The position numbers and the translations under genes are program-made. A model generated the notes under the pieces. The model was not told the DNA's origin, made no database searches, and saw only the letters and a list, made by a program, of their open reading frames with translations. Shown here one piece after another: positions 53,780 through 64,000 of a stretch of 64,000 nucleotides of DNA. Origin of the DNA: Pseudomonas chlororaphis (lineage in GTDB: Bacteria; Pseudomonadota; Gammaproteobacteria; Pseudomonadales; Pseudomonadaceae); NCBI RefSeq assembly GCF_001921865.1, contig NZ_MSCT01000002.1, positions 248,001 to 312,000 of the forward strand, written 5' to 3'. Each line of letters begins with the position of its first letter. Position 1 is the first letter of the stretch.

Positions 53780-55570
53780 GTGATTGTTAGTCCCTGTAAT
53801 GCACCAAAATTGTCTGCCAAACGGTTACGAAACGCACTGGTGACAGGCTCTGCGCTGCTGTGCCTGTTCAGCGCCGGCCAACTCATGGCTTTCAATCTGG
53901 ATGATGTATCGGCCAAGGCTAAGGATCTGGCCGGGCAGAAGTACGAGGCCCCGCGCAGTAACCTGCCGAACGAATTTCGTGAGATGAAGTTCGCGGACTA
54001 TCAGAAGATCCGCTTCCTTCCCGAAAAGGCCGAATGGGCCAAGCAGAAAACCCCGTTCAAGCTGTCCTTCTATCACCAGGGCATGCATTTCGACACGCCG
54101 GTGAAAATCAACGAAGTCACGGCGAGCACCGTCGAAGAGATCAAGTACGACTCGACGCGTTTCGATTTCGGCGACCTCAAGTTCGACCCCAAGGCGACCG
54201 AGCAGCTCGGCTACGCCGGTTTCCGCGTGCTGTACCCGATCAACAAGGCGGACAAGCAAGACGAAATCATGACCATGCTCGGCGCGAGCTACTTCCGCGT
54301 CGTTGGCAAGGGTCACGTCTACGGCTTGTCGGCCCGTGGCCTGGCCATCGACACCGCGCTGCCGTCGGGCGAGGAATTCCCGCGTTTCACCGAGTTCTGG
54401 ATCCAGCAACCCAAGCCGACCGACAAGCACCTGGTGATCTTCGCCCTGCTGGATTCGCCGCGCGCGACCGGCGCCTATCGCCTGATCCTGCGTCCGGGCA
54501 GCGACACCATCGTCGACGTCAAGGCGCGGATGTTCCTGCGTGACAAGGTCGGCAAGCTGGGCATCGCCCCGCTGACCAGCATGTTCCTGTTCGGCGCCAA
54601 CCAGCCGTCGAAAGTCCTCAACTACCGTCGCGAACTGCACGACTCCAGCGGCCTGTCGATCCATGCCGGCAATGGCGAGTGGATCTGGCGTCCGCTGAAC
54701 AACCCGAAACACCTGGCCGTGAGCAACTTCTCGGTGGAGAACCCGCGCGGTTTCGGCCTGCTGCAGCGTGGCCGCGACTTCAGCCACTACGAAGACCTCG
54801 ACGACCGCTACGACAAGCGCCCAAGCGCCTGGATCGAGCCGAAGGGCGACTGGGGCAAAGGCACCGTCGACCTGGTAGAGATCCCGACTGCCGACGAAAC
54901 CAACGACAATATCGTGGCCTTCTGGAGCCCGGAAAAGCAGCCTGAGCCAGGCCAGCCGTTCGACTTCGCCTATCGCCTGCACTGGACCATGGACGAAGCG
55001 TCGCTGCATTCGCCGGACAGCTCCTGGGTCGAACAGACCCTGCGTTCCACGGGCGACGTCAAGCAATCCAACCTGATCCGTCAGCCGGACGGCAGCGTGG
55101 CATACCTGGTGGACTTCGAAGGCCCGTCCCTCGCGGCGTTGCCGGAAGACACCGAAGTGCGCAGCCAGGTCAGCGTCGGCGACAACGCCGAGCTGGTGGA
55201 AAACAGCGTGCGCTACAACCCTGAAACCAAGGGCTGGCGCCTGACCCTGCGGATGAAGATCAAGGACCCAGGCAAAGCCACTGAAATGCGCGCGGCCCTG
55301 GTCAAGAACGCCGCTCCCGTCGAGCCGTCCAAGTCTGCGCCGGCGGCCTCCAGCTCCTCCATCGCCAAGGCCGACAAGGTCGCGGCCAAGCAGCAGGAGA
55401 AGAAAGAGGCGGATGCCAAGCAAGCCGACGCCAAGCCTGCCAAGGACGCCAAGAACCACAAAGACGCCAAGCAGCCTGCTGCCGAGGCGGCCCCAGCCAC
55501 ACCGGAATCCGTCCCGACCGAGCAAGTCCTGACCGAGACCTGGAGCTACCAGTTGCCTGCCGATGAGTAA
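53780..55570 (+). CDS. opgG: OpgG (MdoG), periplasmic glucan biosynthesis protein
   Basis: 596 residues from GTG 53780, with GAGGG upstream; an upstream in-frame ATG at 53753 gives nine extra residues. Signal peptide around residues 18-38 ([19 protein letters not shown]). Periplasmic beta-sandwich needed for beta-1,2 branching or chain handling of osmoregulated periplasmic glucans. The C-terminus carries a ~75-residue Ala/Lys/Asp-rich low-complexity insert (about 510-580; [20 protein letters not shown]), absent in E. coli MdoG. Overlaps opgH by 8 bp. Confidence 0.95.
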   Translation: MIVSPCNAPKLSAKRLRNALVTGSALLCLFSAGQLMAFNLDDVSAKAKDLAGQKYEAPRSNLPNEFREMKFADYQKIRFLPEKAEWAKQKTPFKLSFYHQGMHFDTPVKINEVTASTVEEIKYDSTRFDFGDLKFDPKATEQLGYAGFRVLYPINKADKQDEIMTMLGASYFRVVGKGHVYGLSARGLAIDTALPSGEEFPRFTEFWIQQPKPTDKHLVIFALLDSPRATGAYRLILRPGSDTIVDVKARMFLRDKVGKLGIAPLTSMFLFGANQPSKVLNYRRELHDSSGLSIHAGNGEWIWRPLNNPKHLAVSNFSVENPRGFGLLQRGRDFSHYEDLDDRYDKRPSAWIEPKGDWGKGTVDLVEIPTADETNDNIVAFWSPEKQPEPGQPFDFAYRLHWTMDEASLHSPDSSWVEQTLRSTGDVKQSNLIRQPDGSVAYLVDFEGPSLAALPEDTEVRSQVSVGDNAELVENSVRYNPETKGWRLTLRMKIKDPGKATEMRAALVKNAAPVEPSKSAPAASSSSIAKADKVAAKQQEKKEADAKQADAKPAKDAKNHKDAKQPAAEAAPATPESVPTEQVLTETWSYQLPADE

Positions 55571-58133
55571 TTCTCAAGCACAGCCAGAGACTCTTGCCGA
55601 GTATCTGGCACACCTGCCGATGACCGATGAGCAGCGCGCGGAACTCGCGGGCTGCAAGTCCTTCAGTGAATTGCACGAGCGCCTGTCGTCCTCGACATTC
55701 GACGCGCCTGCCGATGCCGCCCAGGCCTCGGTAGGCCGTCGGCTGACCCTGGACTCCGCCGAAGCGCTGGAGGAGGCCGAGATGCTGGCGGTCGATGCCA
55801 GCGGTCGCGTGTGCCTCAAGGCGACGCCGCCGATCCGTCGGACCAAGGTCGTTCCCGAGCCCTGGCGCACCAATATCCTGGTGCGCGGCTGGCGGCGCCT
55901 GACCGGGCGCACCAACCCGCCGGCGCCGCCGAAGGATGAACGAGTGCTGCCGGCCGCGCGTTGGCGCACCGTGGGGTCGATCCGCCGTTACATCCTGCTG
56001 CTGCTGATGCTCGGCCAGACCATCGTCGCTGGCTGGTACATGAAAGGCATCATGCCGTACCAGGGCTGGTCGTTCGTCGACCTGGAAGAAATCATGCATC
56101 AGCCATTGATGCAGACCGCGACCCAGGTCCTGCCGTATGCCCTGCAAACCAGCATCCTGATTCTGTTCGGCATTCTGTTCTGCTGGGTCTCGGCGGGTTT
56201 CTGGACTGCGCTGATGGGCTTCCTCGAGCTGCTCACCGGGCACGACAAATACCGCATTTCCGGCAAAAGCGCCGGCAACGAGCCGATTCCGCGAGATGCC
56301 CGCACCGCGCTGGTGATGCCGATCTGCAACGAAGACGTGCCGCGGGTGTTCGCCGGCCTGCGAGCGACCTTCGAGTCGGTCGCCGCCACGGGGGACCTGG
56401 ACCGCTTCGACTTCTTCGTCCTCAGTGACAGCAACGACACCGATATCTGCGTGGCCGAGCAACAGGCCTGGCTGGACGTTTGCCGCGAAACCAAGGGTTT
56501 CGGCAAGATCTTCTATCGCCGCCGTCGCCGTCGGGTAAAGCGTAAGAGCGGTAACCTCGACGACTTCTGCCGGCGCTGGGGCGGCGACTACAAGTACATG
56601 GTCGTGCTCGACGCCGACAGCGTCATGAGCGGCGAATGCCTGACCAGCCTGGTGCGCCTGATGGAAGCCACGCCGGACGCGGGCATCATCCAGACCGCGC
56701 CGAAAGCCTCAGGCATGGACACCCTGTATGCGCGCATGCAGCAGTTCGCCACCCGCGTCTACGGTCCGCTGTTCACCGCCGGCCTGCACTTCTGGCAGCT
56801 GGGCGAATCCCACTACTGGGGCCACAACGCGATCATCCGCATGAAGCCGTTCATCGAGCACTGCGCCCTGGCGCCGTTGCCCGGTAAAGGCGCCTTCGCC
56901 GGTGCGATCCTGTCCCACGACTTCGTCGAAGCTGCGCTGATGCGTCGCGCCGGCTGGGGCGTGTGGATTGCCTACGACCTGCCGGGCAGCTACGAAGAAC
57001 TGCCGCCGAACCTGCTGGACGAGCTCAAGCGCGACCGTCGCTGGTGCCACGGCAACCTGATGAACTTCCGCCTGTTCCTGGTCAAGGGCATGCACCCGGT
57101 GCACCGCGCGGTGTTCCTTACCGGGGTGATGTCCTACCTGTCGGCGCCGCTGTGGTTCTTCTTCCTGGTGCTGTCGACCGCGCTGCTGGCGGTCAATACC
57201 CTGATGGAGCCGCAGTACTTCCTCGAACCGCGCCAGCTTTATCCGCTGTGGCCGCAATGGCACCCGGACAAGGCCATCGCGTTGTTCTCGACCACCATCG
57301 TGCTGCTGTTCCTGCCGAAGCTGTTGAGTATCATCCTGATCTGGGCCAAGGGCGCGAAAGAGTTCGGCGGCAAGTTCAAGGTGACCCTGTCGATGCTCCT
57401 GGAGATGCTGTTCTCCATGCTGCTGGCGCCGGTGCGGATGATTTTCCACACCCGTTTCGTGCTGGCTGCGTTCCTTGGCTGGGCCGCGACCTGGAACTCG
57501 CCGCAGCGTGACGACGACTCCACGCCGTGGAGCGAAGCGGTGCGCCGCCATGGTCCGCAGACCTTGCTGGGCTTCTGCTGGGCGCTGCTGGTGATCTGGC
57601 TGAACCCGAGCTTCCTCTGGTGGCTGGTGCCGATCGTCGGTTCGTTGATGCTGTCGATTCCGGTGTCGGTGATTTCCAGCCGGGTCGGCCTGGGCTTGAA
57701 GTCCCGCGACGAAAAGCTGTTCCTGATCCCCGAGGAATACGCGCCGCCCCAGGAACTGGTGAATACCGACCAGTACACCCATGAAAACCGTTGGCATGCG
57801 CTGAACGACGGTTTCGTCCGGGCGGTGGTCGATCCGCAGCAGAACGCCCTGGCCTGTGCCCTGGCGACGTCCCGGCACGGGGTGGCTGAGCCGATCGAGT
57901 GGCTGCGCATCGAGCGGGTCCGGCATGCCCTGAAAGTCGGACCGGCGGCGCTGAACAACGGCGAGCGCCTGGCGCTGCTGAGCGACCCGGTGGCCCTGGC
58001 CCGCCTGCACGAGCAGGTCTGGAGCGAAGGTCACGCCGAATGGCTGGGCGCCTGGCGGCAATCGGTGGATGAAGATCCGCATGCGCCGCTGCTGCCGTTG
58101 CGACCGCAAACGGCAATCGCCCAACCGGCCTGA
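55563..58133 (+). CDS. opgH: OpgH (MdoH), membrane glucosyltransferase for periplasmic glucans
   Basis: 856 residues. Inner-membrane GT2 enzyme polymerising UDP-glucose into beta-1,2-glucan. Two N-terminal membrane segments (about 145-220), cytoplasmic catalytic domain with [12 protein letters not shown], the DxD-type [25 protein letters not shown] and [13 protein letters not shown], then about five or six membrane segments. ATG overlaps the end of opgG; a strong terminator closes the operon. Confidence 0.97.
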   Translation: MSNSQAQPETLAEYLAHLPMTDEQRAELAGCKSFSELHERLSSSTFDAPADAAQASVGRRLTLDSAEALEEAEMLAVDASGRVCLKATPPIRRTKVVPEPWRTNILVRGWRRLTGRTNPPAPPKDERVLPAARWRTVGSIRRYILLLLMLGQTIVAGWYMKGIMPYQGWSFVDLEEIMHQPLMQTATQVLPYALQTSILILFGILFCWVSAGFWTALMGFLELLTGHDKYRISGKSAGNEPIPRDARTALVMPICNEDVPRVFAGLRATFESVAATGDLDRFDFFVLSDSNDTDICVAEQQAWLDVCRETKGFGKIFYRRRRRRVKRKSGNLDDFCRRWGGDYKYMVVLDADSVMSGECLTSLVRLMEATPDAGIIQTAPKASGMDTLYARMQQFATRVYGPLFTAGLHFWQLGESHYWGHNAIIRMKPFIEHCALAPLPGKGAFAGAILSHDFVEAALMRRAGWGVWIAYDLPGSYEELPPNLLDELKRDRRWCHGNLMNFRLFLVKGMHPVHRAVFLTGVMSYLSAPLWFFFLVLSTALLAVNTLMEPQYFLEPRQLYPLWPQWHPDKAIALFSTTIVLLFLPKLLSIILIWAKGAKEFGGKFKVTLSMLLEMLFSMLLAPVRMIFHTRFVLAAFLGWAATWNSPQRDDDSTPWSEAVRRHGPQTLLGFCWALLVIWLNPSFLWWLVPIVGSLMLSIPVSVISSRVGLGLKSRDEKLFLIPEEYAPPQELVNTDQYTHENRWHALNDGFVRAVVDPQQNALACALATSRHGVAEPIEWLRIERVRHALKVGPAALNNGERLALLSDPVALARLHEQVWSEGHAEWLGAWRQSVDEDPHAPLLPLRPQTAIAQPA

Positions 58134-58137
58134 CGAC

Positions 58138-58172
58138 AACGCCCTTGAGCCCGCTCAAGGGCGTTGTTGTTT
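58138..58172 (+). terminator. Rho-independent terminator of opgGH
   Basis: CAACGCCCTTGAG, CCCG loop, CTCAAGGGCGTTG followed by TTGTTT, directly after the opgH stop. Confidence 0.9.
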
Positions 58173-58180
58173 ATGGGGCC

Positions 58181-58313
58181 TGTAGCCACTGCCGAGCCGC
58201 GAGGCTGCGATAAGGCCCGCAGGGCCTTGGTTCTCGATTGCCCGACGAAGCTCTGGCGGCCTTGAGATCTTTACGCCCCTTCGGGGCGATCGCAGCTTGT
58301 GGCAGCGGCTACA
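58181..58313. repeat. Paired REP element, TGTAGCCACTGCCG variant
   Basis: TGTAGCCACTGCCGAGCCGC and an inverted partner ending GTGGCAGCGGCTACA, with a 90-bp spacer holding another small hairpin (CGCCCCTTCGGGGCG). Confidence 0.8.
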
Positions 58314-58488
58314 GGGCGACTCTGTAACAACAAATCCTGGCTAAACCCTTGTGCAAATGGTCGGGTGAGTTAGCATCGCACCCCGAATTGCCGCGAGCGG
58401 ACACCCCGGGTGTTCGTGTCTGTCGATTTCCCAGGGAAAACCGGCCGCGGGTTCGCCTCACAATAAAATGGGTTCAGGGGACTTGAAG

Positions 58489-59286
58489 ATGAAGAAGTAT
58501 CTCTCGATGCTGCTGCTCGGCGTCACGGCAATGGTGGCGGTCAATGCAGCCCAGGCTGGCGCCATCGACGACGCGGTCAAGCGCGGCACGCTGAAAGTCG
58601 GCATGGACCCGACCTACATGCCGTTCGAAATGACCAACAAGCGCGGCGAGATCATCGGTTTCGAGGTCGACCTGCTCAAGGCCATGACCAAGGCCATGGG
58701 CGTCAAGCTGGAACTGGTTTCCACCGGCTACGACGGCATCATCCCGGCCCTGTTGACCGACAAGTTCGACATGATCGGCAGCGGCATGACCCTGACCCAG
58801 GAACGCAACCTGCGCCTGAACTTCAGCGAACCCTTTATCGTGGTCGGCCAGACCCTGCTGATCCGCAAGGAGCTGGAAGGCACCATCAAGTCCTATAAAG
58901 ACCTGAACACTGCCGATTACCGCATCACCTCCAAGTTGGGCACCACCGGCGAAATGGTCGCCAAGAAGCTGATTGCCAAGGCCAAGTACCACGGCTACGA
59001 CAACGAGCAGGAAGCCGTGCTCGACGTGGTCAACGGCAAGGCCGACGCCTTCATCTACGACGCCCCGTACAACGTGGTGGCGCTGAGCAAGGTCGGCAAC
59101 GGCAAACTGGTCTTCCTCGACAAGCCGTTCACCTACGAGCCGCTGGCGTTCGGCCTGAAGAAGGGCGACTACGACAGCCTCAACTTCATCAACAACTTCC
59201 TGCACCAGATCCACGAAGACGGCACCTACGATCGCATCCATGACAAGTGGTTCAAGAGCACCGAGTGGCTCAAGGACATGGAATAA
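58489..59286 (+). CDS. Amino-acid ABC transporter substrate-binding protein
   Basis: 265 residues from ATG 58489; signal peptide MKKYLSMLLLGVTAMVAVNAAQA. Family-3 binding protein: GTLKVGMDPTYMPFEMTNKRGEIIGFEVDLL is the signature at the N-terminus, and ADAFIYDAPYNV the hinge/ligand region. First gene of a three-gene transporter (permease and ATPase follow after a REP element). The ligand is a polar amino acid; which one cannot be said from sequence. Confidence 0.92.
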   Translation: MKKYLSMLLLGVTAMVAVNAAQAGAIDDAVKRGTLKVGMDPTYMPFEMTNKRGEIIGFEVDLLKAMTKAMGVKLELVSTGYDGIIPALLTDKFDMIGSGMTLTQERNLRLNFSEPFIVVGQTLLIRKELEGTIKSYKDLNTADYRITSKLGTTGEMVAKKLIAKAKYHGYDNEQEAVLDVVNGKADAFIYDAPYNVVALSKVGNGKLVFLDKPFTYEPLAFGLKKGDYDSLNFINNFLHQIHEDGTYDRIHDKWFKSTEWLKDME

Positions 59287-59310
59287 GGCTCGGTCGGACA
59301 GATCGGGTCG

Positions 59311-59381
59311 CCTCGTTCGCGGGCAAGCCTCGCTCCTACAGGGATTGATGAATCCGTAGGAGCGAGGCTTACCCGCGAAGG
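59311..59381. repeat. Paired REP-type element, GTAGGAGCGAGGC family
   Basis: Inverted copy (GCAAGCCTCGCTCCTACA) then direct copy (GTAGGAGCGAGGCTTACCC), between the binding-protein and permease genes. In such positions it can favour higher expression of the upstream binding protein. Confidence 0.85.
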
Positions 59382-59418
59382 CGGTAATCCTCGCGACACA
59401 ACATTCGGAACTTGCACC

Positions 59419-60381
59419 GTGATCAAACATAAAAAAGCCCAATGGCCCTGGCACGTCCTGACCGTGCTGGTGCTGATCGGCCTGGCTGGCGCGTTGTATT
59501 ACGCCACCTCGCTGATGTCCTACGAATGGCGCTGGAACCGCGTGCCGCAGTACTTCGCCTATCAGGCCGAGGAGTCGCAGCGGGCGTCGGAGATCTCCAC
59601 CGTCAGCGAGCTGGTGCGCCAAGGCGGCAAAGCCGAGGTCACGCTGCGCAACGACGCGGGCGGCGAGCAGCGGCTGACGGTCGACGAGAGCAGCCTGCAG
59701 GTGGCCCGCGGCGACGATGTGGCCGAAGGCGATGTGATCGGCGTGACCCGGCACTGGGCGGCCGGCCCGCTGCTGTGGGGCTTGTGGACCACCCTGTGGC
59801 TGTCGGTGGTGTCTGGAGTGTTGGGCCTGTTCATCGGTCTGGCGACCGGGCTTTGCCGCCTGTCGAACAACCCGACCCTGCGCGACCTGTCGACGATCTA
59901 CGTCGAACTGGTGCGGGGTACGCCGCTGCTGGTGCAGATCTTCATTTTCTATTTCTTCATCGGCACGGTGCTGAACCTGTCCCGCGAGTTCGCCGGGGTC
60001 GCCGCGCTGTCGTTGTTCACCGGGGCCTATGTGGCGGAAATCGTCCGCGCCGGCGTGCAGTCGATTGCCCGCGGGCAGAACGAAGCGGCCCGTTCCCTGG
60101 GCCTGAATGCCAGCCAGTCGATGCGTCACGTGGTGCTGCCCCAGGCTTTCAAGCGTGTGCTGCCGCCGCTGGCCGGGCAGTTCATCAGCCTGGTCAAGGA
60201 CACCTCGCTGGTGTCGGTGATCGCTATCACCGAGCTGCTCAAGAGCGGTCGGGAAGTCATCACCACCTCGTTTTCGCCGTTCGAGATCCTGTTCTGCGTG
60301 GCGGCCCTGTACCTGTTGATCAACCTGCCGCTGTCGAAGATGGCCAGCCGGCTTGAGCGGAGGCTCGCGCAAAGTGATTGA
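59419..60381 (+). CDS. Amino-acid ABC transporter permease with N-terminal periplasmic insert
   Basis: 320 residues from GTG 59419. One N-terminal membrane segment ([17 protein letters not shown]), then ~85 polar residues (about 38-122) with a small beta-rich stretch, then the usual HisM/GlnP core ([21 protein letters not shown] ... [37 protein letters not shown] loop). Typical family members are near 220-250 residues, so the insert is notable. The stop overlaps the ATPase start region by 8 bp. Confidence 0.9.
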   Translation: MIKHKKAQWPWHVLTVLVLIGLAGALYYATSLMSYEWRWNRVPQYFAYQAEESQRASEISTVSELVRQGGKAEVTLRNDAGGEQRLTVDESSLQVARGDDVAEGDVIGVTRHWAAGPLLWGLWTTLWLSVVSGVLGLFIGLATGLCRLSNNPTLRDLSTIYVELVRGTPLLVQIFIFYFFIGTVLNLSREFAGVAALSLFTGAYVAEIVRAGVQSIARGQNEAARSLGLNASQSMRHVVLPQAFKRVLPPLAGQFISLVKDTSLVSVIAITELLKSGREVITTSFSPFEILFCVAALYLLINLPLSKMASRLERRLAQSD

Positions 60382-61108
60382 AGTCCGCGATCTGGTAAAA
60401 GTCTTCGACACCCGCGGCCAGGTGGTCCGTGCGGTGGATAACGTCACCACCCAGGTGGCCAAGGGCGAAGTGCTGGTGGTGATCGGCCCGTCCGGTTCCG
60501 GCAAGTCGACCTTCCTGCGCTGTCTCAACGGTCTGGAGCAGTTCGATTCCGGCTCGGTGAGCATCGACGGCCTGCAACTGGCCGACCCGAAGACCGACGT
60601 GAACGCTTATCGCCGCGAAGTCGGCATGGTGTTCCAGCACTTCAACCTGTTCCCGCACATGACCGTACTGGAAAACCTCTGCCTGGCGCAGAAGGTGGTG
60701 CGCAAGCGCGGCAAGCAGGAGCGCGAGGCCAAGGCCCTGGCGTTGCTGGAAAAGGTCGGTATCGCGCAGAAAGCCCATGAATTTCCGTCGCGCCTTTCCG
60801 GCGGTCAGCAACAGCGGGTGGCCATCGCCCGGGCGCTGGCCATGGAGCCCAAGGTCATGCTGTTCGACGAGCCGACGTCGGCGCTGGACCCGGAAATGGT
60901 CGGCGAAGTGCTGGACGTGATGAAGACCCTGGCCCTGGAAGGCATGACCATGGTCTGCGTGACCCACGAAATGGGCTTCGCCCGGGAAGTGGCGGACCGG
61001 GTGCTGTTCTTCGACCACGGCAAACTGCTGGAAGACGCCGCCCCGGCCGAGTTCTTCGACGCCCCGAAAGACCCGCGGGCCCAGGCCTTCCTGCGCCAGG
61101 TCCTGTAG
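60374..61108 (+). CDS. Amino-acid ABC transporter ATPase
   Basis: 244 residues from GTG 60374 (GGAGG 10 bp upstream), giving (M)[15 protein letters not shown]. Walker [17 protein letters not shown], signature [16 protein letters not shown], Walker [15 protein letters not shown], switch His in [13 protein letters not shown]: a GlnQ/HisP-type polar amino-acid importer ATPase. Overlaps the permease gene by 8 bp. Confidence 0.95.
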   Translation: MIEVRDLVKVFDTRGQVVRAVDNVTTQVAKGEVLVVIGPSGSGKSTFLRCLNGLEQFDSGSVSIDGLQLADPKTDVNAYRREVGMVFQHFNLFPHMTVLENLCLAQKVVRKRGKQEREAKALALLEKVGIAQKAHEFPSRLSGGQQQRVAIARALAMEPKVMLFDEPTSALDPEMVGEVLDVMKTLALEGMTMVCVTHEMGFAREVADRVLFFDHGKLLEDAAPAEFFDAPKDPRAQAFLRQVL

Positions 61109-61126
61109 GTTTCCACCGGCGGAACC

Positions 61127-61188
61127 TATCGCGGGCAAGCCTCGCTCCTACAGGACACCCACCTGTAGGAGCGAGGCTTGCCCGCGAT
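61127..61188. repeat. Paired REP-type element, GTAGGAGCGAGGC family
   Basis: Inverted copy (CGGGCAAGCCTCGCTCCTAC) and direct copy (GTAGGAGCGAGGCTTGCCCG), between the convergent ABC ATPase and chemoreceptor genes. Confidence 0.85.
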
Positions 61189-61231
61189 TGCATCACCCCG
61201 GATTCAAGCGACCCGGCTCATGCAGGCCAGA

Positions 61232-63148
61232 TCAAACCCGGAAACGCCCGACCAGGCCCTGCAAATGGGTCCCCAGGCGCGCCAGCTCGGCGCTGGAGGC
61301 CGCGGTTTCCTCGCTGGCTGCCGAGGTCTGCTCGGACACGTCGCGCACGTTCAGCACGCTCCTGTTGATTTCCTCGGCTACCGCGCTCTGCTGTTCGGCC
61401 GCGGCGGCGATCTGCTGGTTCATCGCCTGGATCGCCGAGACGGTGCGGGTGATGTTTTCCAGCGAGCCGCCGGCGCGACGGGTCAGCTCGACGCTGCTCT
61501 CGGTGAGGTTGCGGCTGTTGTCCATGATGGTCGCCACTTCCTGGGTGCCGTTCTGCAGGCCGACGATCAACTCCTCGATCTCTTCAGTGGACTTCTGGGT
61601 GCGCTGCGCCAGGCTGCGCACCTCGTCGGCGACCACGGCGAAACCGCGCCCGGCTTCGCCCGCGCGGGCGGCTTCGATAGCGGCGTTGAGGGCCAGCAGG
61701 TTGGTTTGCTGGGCCACCGACTTGATCACGTCGAGCACGCTGCCGATCTTGTCGCTTTCCTGCTTCAGGTGGCCCATGGCGTTGGTGGAGTTGCCGACCT
61801 CGGCCGCCAGGCGTTCGATCTGCGCGATGGCCTCGCCGACCACCTTGTCGCCTTCGCGGGCCTGCTGGTCGGCGGCAACGGCTGCCTCCGAGGCTTCTTC
61901 GGCGTTGCGCGCGACTTCCTGGACCGTGGCGGCCATTTCATTCATGGCGGTAGCGACCTGATCGGTCTCGACCTTCTGGCTGTTGACCCCGGCGCTGGTC
62001 TGCTCGGTCACGGCCGACAGCTGCTCGGCGGCGCTGGCAATCTGGGTCACGCCGTCGCCGATACCGCCGATCAGCTCGCGCAGGCTCTGGGTCATGCGTT
62101 GCATGGCGCGTTGCAGCTGGCCGAGTTCGTCGCGCCGCTCGACTTGCAGGTTCTCGCTGAGATCGCCCGACGCCACGCGCTCGACGACCTTGAGGGTCTG
62201 GCGCAGCGGGATGACGATCTGCCGGGTGATGCTCCAGGCGGCGACCAGGCCGAACAGCAGGGCCAGCACGGTGACGATGGCCAGGGTGCTTTTCGCCTGG
62301 GCGGCGTCGCTGTCGCGTTTTTCGGTCTGCGCGGCGGTCAGCTGCTTGCTGATTTCCATCAGGCGATCGCCCTGGGCCGCCATGCGCTTGAGCGCGGCGG
62401 CGCTGGCTACCTGGGAGTCGCGGAACTCGCTGACGGCGGTGCGGTAACCCTTCAGGGAGTCGGTGGCTTGTTGCAGATTGGGCAGGTGTTGCTCCGGCAA
62501 TCTGGCCGGCAGGCTGGCGAGGTTGTTCAGGGCGTTGTCGATGGCGTCCAGTGCTGGCTGTTCGGCCTCGGCCTTGCCGCTGTAGGTGTAGCCGCGGACC
62601 TGGAAGCGCGCTTGCTGGATCAGCTTGCTGAGGTCGATGACGCTGTTGAACTGCGCCACGCTGTCGCCCTGCAGCAGGGCTTTTTCCACTTCGGCGACCC
62701 GGGCCACGGCGTTGTCGGCGGTGGCGCCGAGCTTGGCGCGGGCGGCTTCGCGGCTGGCAGTGGCGCGGGTGATGTCGGTGAACGCCAGCTTGTATTCGCT
62801 GACGGCGGCGAGCTGCTGGTCGATCATGGCGATGCTTTCAGGCATCTCCAGCATCTTGCGCGCGCTTTGCAGGCCTTCGTCGAGCTTGTTCAGCAGGTCG
62901 CTGACCGGCCCCGGGCCCTGTTCGCCGCGGCGCATTTCATAGTCCAGGCGTGCGTTGCGCAGGTCCTTGGTCAGTTCGTTGAGGCTTGAGATGTAGCCCA
63001 GCTTGTCGCCGCGCTCGATCACGCTGCCCAGGCCCATCCAACCGGTTACGGTAATCAGCAGGGTCAATAGCAGCACCAGACCGAAGCCAACGCCGAGTTT
63101 GAGGTTGACGCTCACATTTCCCAGACTTTGGGTTAACCAACGGTACAT
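61232..63148 (-). CDS. Methyl-accepting chemotaxis protein with HBM-type sensor domain
   Basis: 638 residues. Two membrane segments (about 17-40, [21 protein letters not shown], and about 280-300, [17 protein letters not shown]) enclose a ~240-residue all-helical periplasmic region whose length fits the helical bimodular (HBM) sensor of McpS. A HAMP domain ([20 protein letters not shown]) and signalling domain follow, with the conserved hairpin tip [31 protein letters not shown]. No C-terminal CheR-docking pentapeptide is seen (ends VGRFRV). McpS binds TCA-cycle acids; this protein's ligand is unknown, though it is beside an amino-acid transporter. Confidence 0.92.
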   Translation of the reverse strand: MYRWLTQSLGNVSVNLKLGVGFGLVLLLTLLITVTGWMGLGSVIERGDKLGYISSLNELTKDLRNARLDYEMRRGEQGPGPVSDLLNKLDEGLQSARKMLEMPESIAMIDQQLAAVSEYKLAFTDITRATASREAARAKLGATADNAVARVAEVEKALLQGDSVAQFNSVIDLSKLIQQARFQVRGYTYSGKAEAEQPALDAIDNALNNLASLPARLPEQHLPNLQQATDSLKGYRTAVSEFRDSQVASAAALKRMAAQGDRLMEISKQLTAAQTEKRDSDAAQAKSTLAIVTVLALLFGLVAAWSITRQIVIPLRQTLKVVERVASGDLSENLQVERRDELGQLQRAMQRMTQSLRELIGGIGDGVTQIASAAEQLSAVTEQTSAGVNSQKVETDQVATAMNEMAATVQEVARNAEEASEAAVAADQQAREGDKVVGEAIAQIERLAAEVGNSTNAMGHLKQESDKIGSVLDVIKSVAQQTNLLALNAAIEAARAGEAGRGFAVVADEVRSLAQRTQKSTEEIEELIVGLQNGTQEVATIMDNSRNLTESSVELTRRAGGSLENITRTVSAIQAMNQQIAAAAEQQSAVAEEINRSVLNVRDVSEQTSAASEETAASSAELARLGTHLQGLVGRFRV

Positions 63149-63214
63149 GCCGTGAACTCCCTTGGACCATTAACAGGTTTTGTTCGGAGAATATCGGCAG
63201 AATCAGATAAATCT

Positions 63215-63292
63215 GAAGGAGCGCGCTTGCTCGCGATAGCGTCCTTGCAGAGACACCGCGTTGTCTCTATCGCCAGCAAGCTGGCTCCTACA
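63215..63292. repeat. REP-type pair, mixed GAAGGAGCGCGC and GTAGGAGCCAGC variants
   Basis: GAAGGAGCGCGCTTGCTCGC on one side and CCAGCAAGCTGGCTCCTACA on the other, with a small hairpin (AGAGACA...TGTCTCT) in between, between rsmE's 3' end and the chemoreceptor's 5' end. Confidence 0.7.
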
Positions 63293-63306
63293 CAGGGGCG
63301 GTGGGG

Positions 63307-64000
63307 TCAGAACAGGCGGGCGAGCAGGGCGGTGACGGCGGTTTCGACGCGCAGGATGCGCTCGCCCAGTTGTACCGGTTGCAGGCCGGATTTGCCCAGC
63401 AGGTCGATTTCGTAGGGAATCCAGCCGCCTTCCGGACCGATGGCCAGGGTCACCGGCTCGTCCAGGCCGCGCGGGCAGGCCGGGTACTGGCCGGGATGGC
63501 CGACCAGCCCGAGGGTGCCTTCGGCCAGCGCCGGCAGGCGATCTTCGACGAAGGGCTTGAAGCGCTTCTCAATGAGCACTTCCGGCAGCACGCTGTCGCG
63601 GGCCTGTTCCAGGCCGAGGATCAGTTGCTCGCGGATCGCCTCGAGTTCGAGGAAGGGGGTTTGCCAGAAGCTTTTCTCGACCCGGTAGCTGTTCACCAGC
63701 ACCAGCCGGGGGACGCCCATGGCGGCGACGGTCTGCAGCACCCGGCGGAGCATTTTAGGCCGTGGCAGGGCCAGCACCAGGGTCAGCGGCAGCTTGGCCG
63801 GCGGCGGTTGGTCGAGGCTGACTTGCAGTTCGGCTTCGCCGGGCTCCAGGCGCAGCAGTTCGGCCGAGCCCATCAGGCCGCCGATCCGGCCGACCCGCAG
63901 GCGGTCGCCCACCGCGGCGCGATGCACTTCCTGCATGTGGGTCAGGCGCCGATCGCGCAGGACGACACGGTCGGCCGCGATGAAGTCGGCCTCTTCGAGT
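63307..64000 (-). CDS. rsmE: RsmE, 16S rRNA (uracil(1498)-N(3))-methyltransferase (5' end outside window)
   Basis: Open to the right edge of the window; about 231 residues are present and only the first few are missing. The frame runs through the edge with LEEADFIAADRVVLRDRRLTH before MQEVHRAAVGDRLRVG, the normal RsmE N-terminal PUA-like region. SPOUT-domain motifs: LALPRPKMLRRVLQTVAAMGV, TLAIGPEGGW and LGERILRVETAVTALLA at the C-terminus. It methylates U1498 of 16S rRNA. An internal ATG at 63936 is not the true start. Confidence 0.95.
   Translation of the reverse strand, partial: LEEADFIAADRVVLRDRRLTHMQEVHRAAVGDRLRVGRIGGLMGSAELLRLEPGEAELQVSLDQPPPAKLPLTLVLALPRPKMLRRVLQTVAAMGVPRLVLVNSYRVEKSFWQTPFLELEAIREQLILGLEQARDSVLPEVLIEKRFKPFVEDRLPALAEGTLGLVGHPGQYPACPRGLDEPVTLAIGPEGGWIPYEIDLLGKSGLQPVQLGERILRVETAVTALLARLF

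Noticed and set aside
58474..60564. A 696-residue minus-strand frame spanning the ABC transporter genes and a REP element
   Set aside because: It crosses an intergenic repeat and has low-complexity composition; the plus-strand genes have signal peptide, motifs and ribosome binding sites.

Overview
The window is chromosomal DNA of a fluorescent Pseudomonas (P. fluorescens / P. protegens / P. chlororaphis type). GC is high throughout. Gene neighbourhoods typical of the genus are present (hisAF, gpmI-envC-ctpA, yibN-grxC-secB, glnA, ntrBC, a complete hut cluster, opgGH). Two families of Pseudomonas REP-type palindromes sit between convergent genes or after 3' ends. No rRNA, tRNA, transposase, integrase or CRISPR array was seen.

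Layout. 1-8.6 kb: the end of hisA, hisF, a solute-binding protein, then a leftward envelope block (gpmI, envC-like factor, CtpA protease, divergent polysaccharide deacetylase) and the rightward yibN-grxC-secB operon. 8.7-13.2 kb: trmL and a small membrane protein start on the same CATG; then a nitrogen-control locus with ntrB-ntrC and, downstream of ntrC, a five-module structured sRNA on the minus strand, identified as NrsZ-like. It has its own sigma-54 promoter and an NtrC-type box. 13.2-22.5 kb: an MHS-family transporter, a LysR regulator and a five-gene CoA-dependent operon (acyl-CoA dehydrogenase, CaiB/BaiF CoA transferase, hydratase, 3-hydroxyacyl-CoA dehydrogenase, thiolase). The last three resemble PaaF, PaaH and PaaJ/PcaF, so a C6-type dicarboxylate such as adipate is the best guess for the substrate. 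This block lies between ntrBC and glnA. 22.5-29 kb: DUF4124 protein, periplasmic chorismate mutase, glnA with a sigma-54 promoter and two NtrC boxes, thiI and typA.

29-35.5 kb: YkgJ-type protein, glgP, fbp, DUF924 protein, a small lipoprotein and a lipocalin. 35.5-51.8 kb: the whole histidine/urocanate utilisation cluster, hutF < > hutC-hutD, then hutU, an NCS1 permease, hutXWV, two hutH genes, hutT, hutI and hutG. It encodes the five-step route (HutH, HutU, HutI, HutF, HutG) to glutamate, formate and ammonia. HutC-type operators lie in front of hutF/hutC and on the sigma-54 promoter of hutU. The first hutH paralogue lacks the Ala-Ser-Gly triad that forms the MIO cofactor and has a Leu at the catalytic Tyr position. 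52-64 kb: pip-dtd, opgG-opgH, an amino-acid ABC transporter, an HBM-type chemoreceptor and the 3' part of rsmE.

Nitrogen control links the middle of the window. NtrC-like boxes occur at glnA, upstream of ntrBC, upstream of the sRNA and upstream of hutU, and three of these loci have a recognisable -24/-12 promoter. All functions are inferred from sequence patterns and family knowledge; no database search was run.
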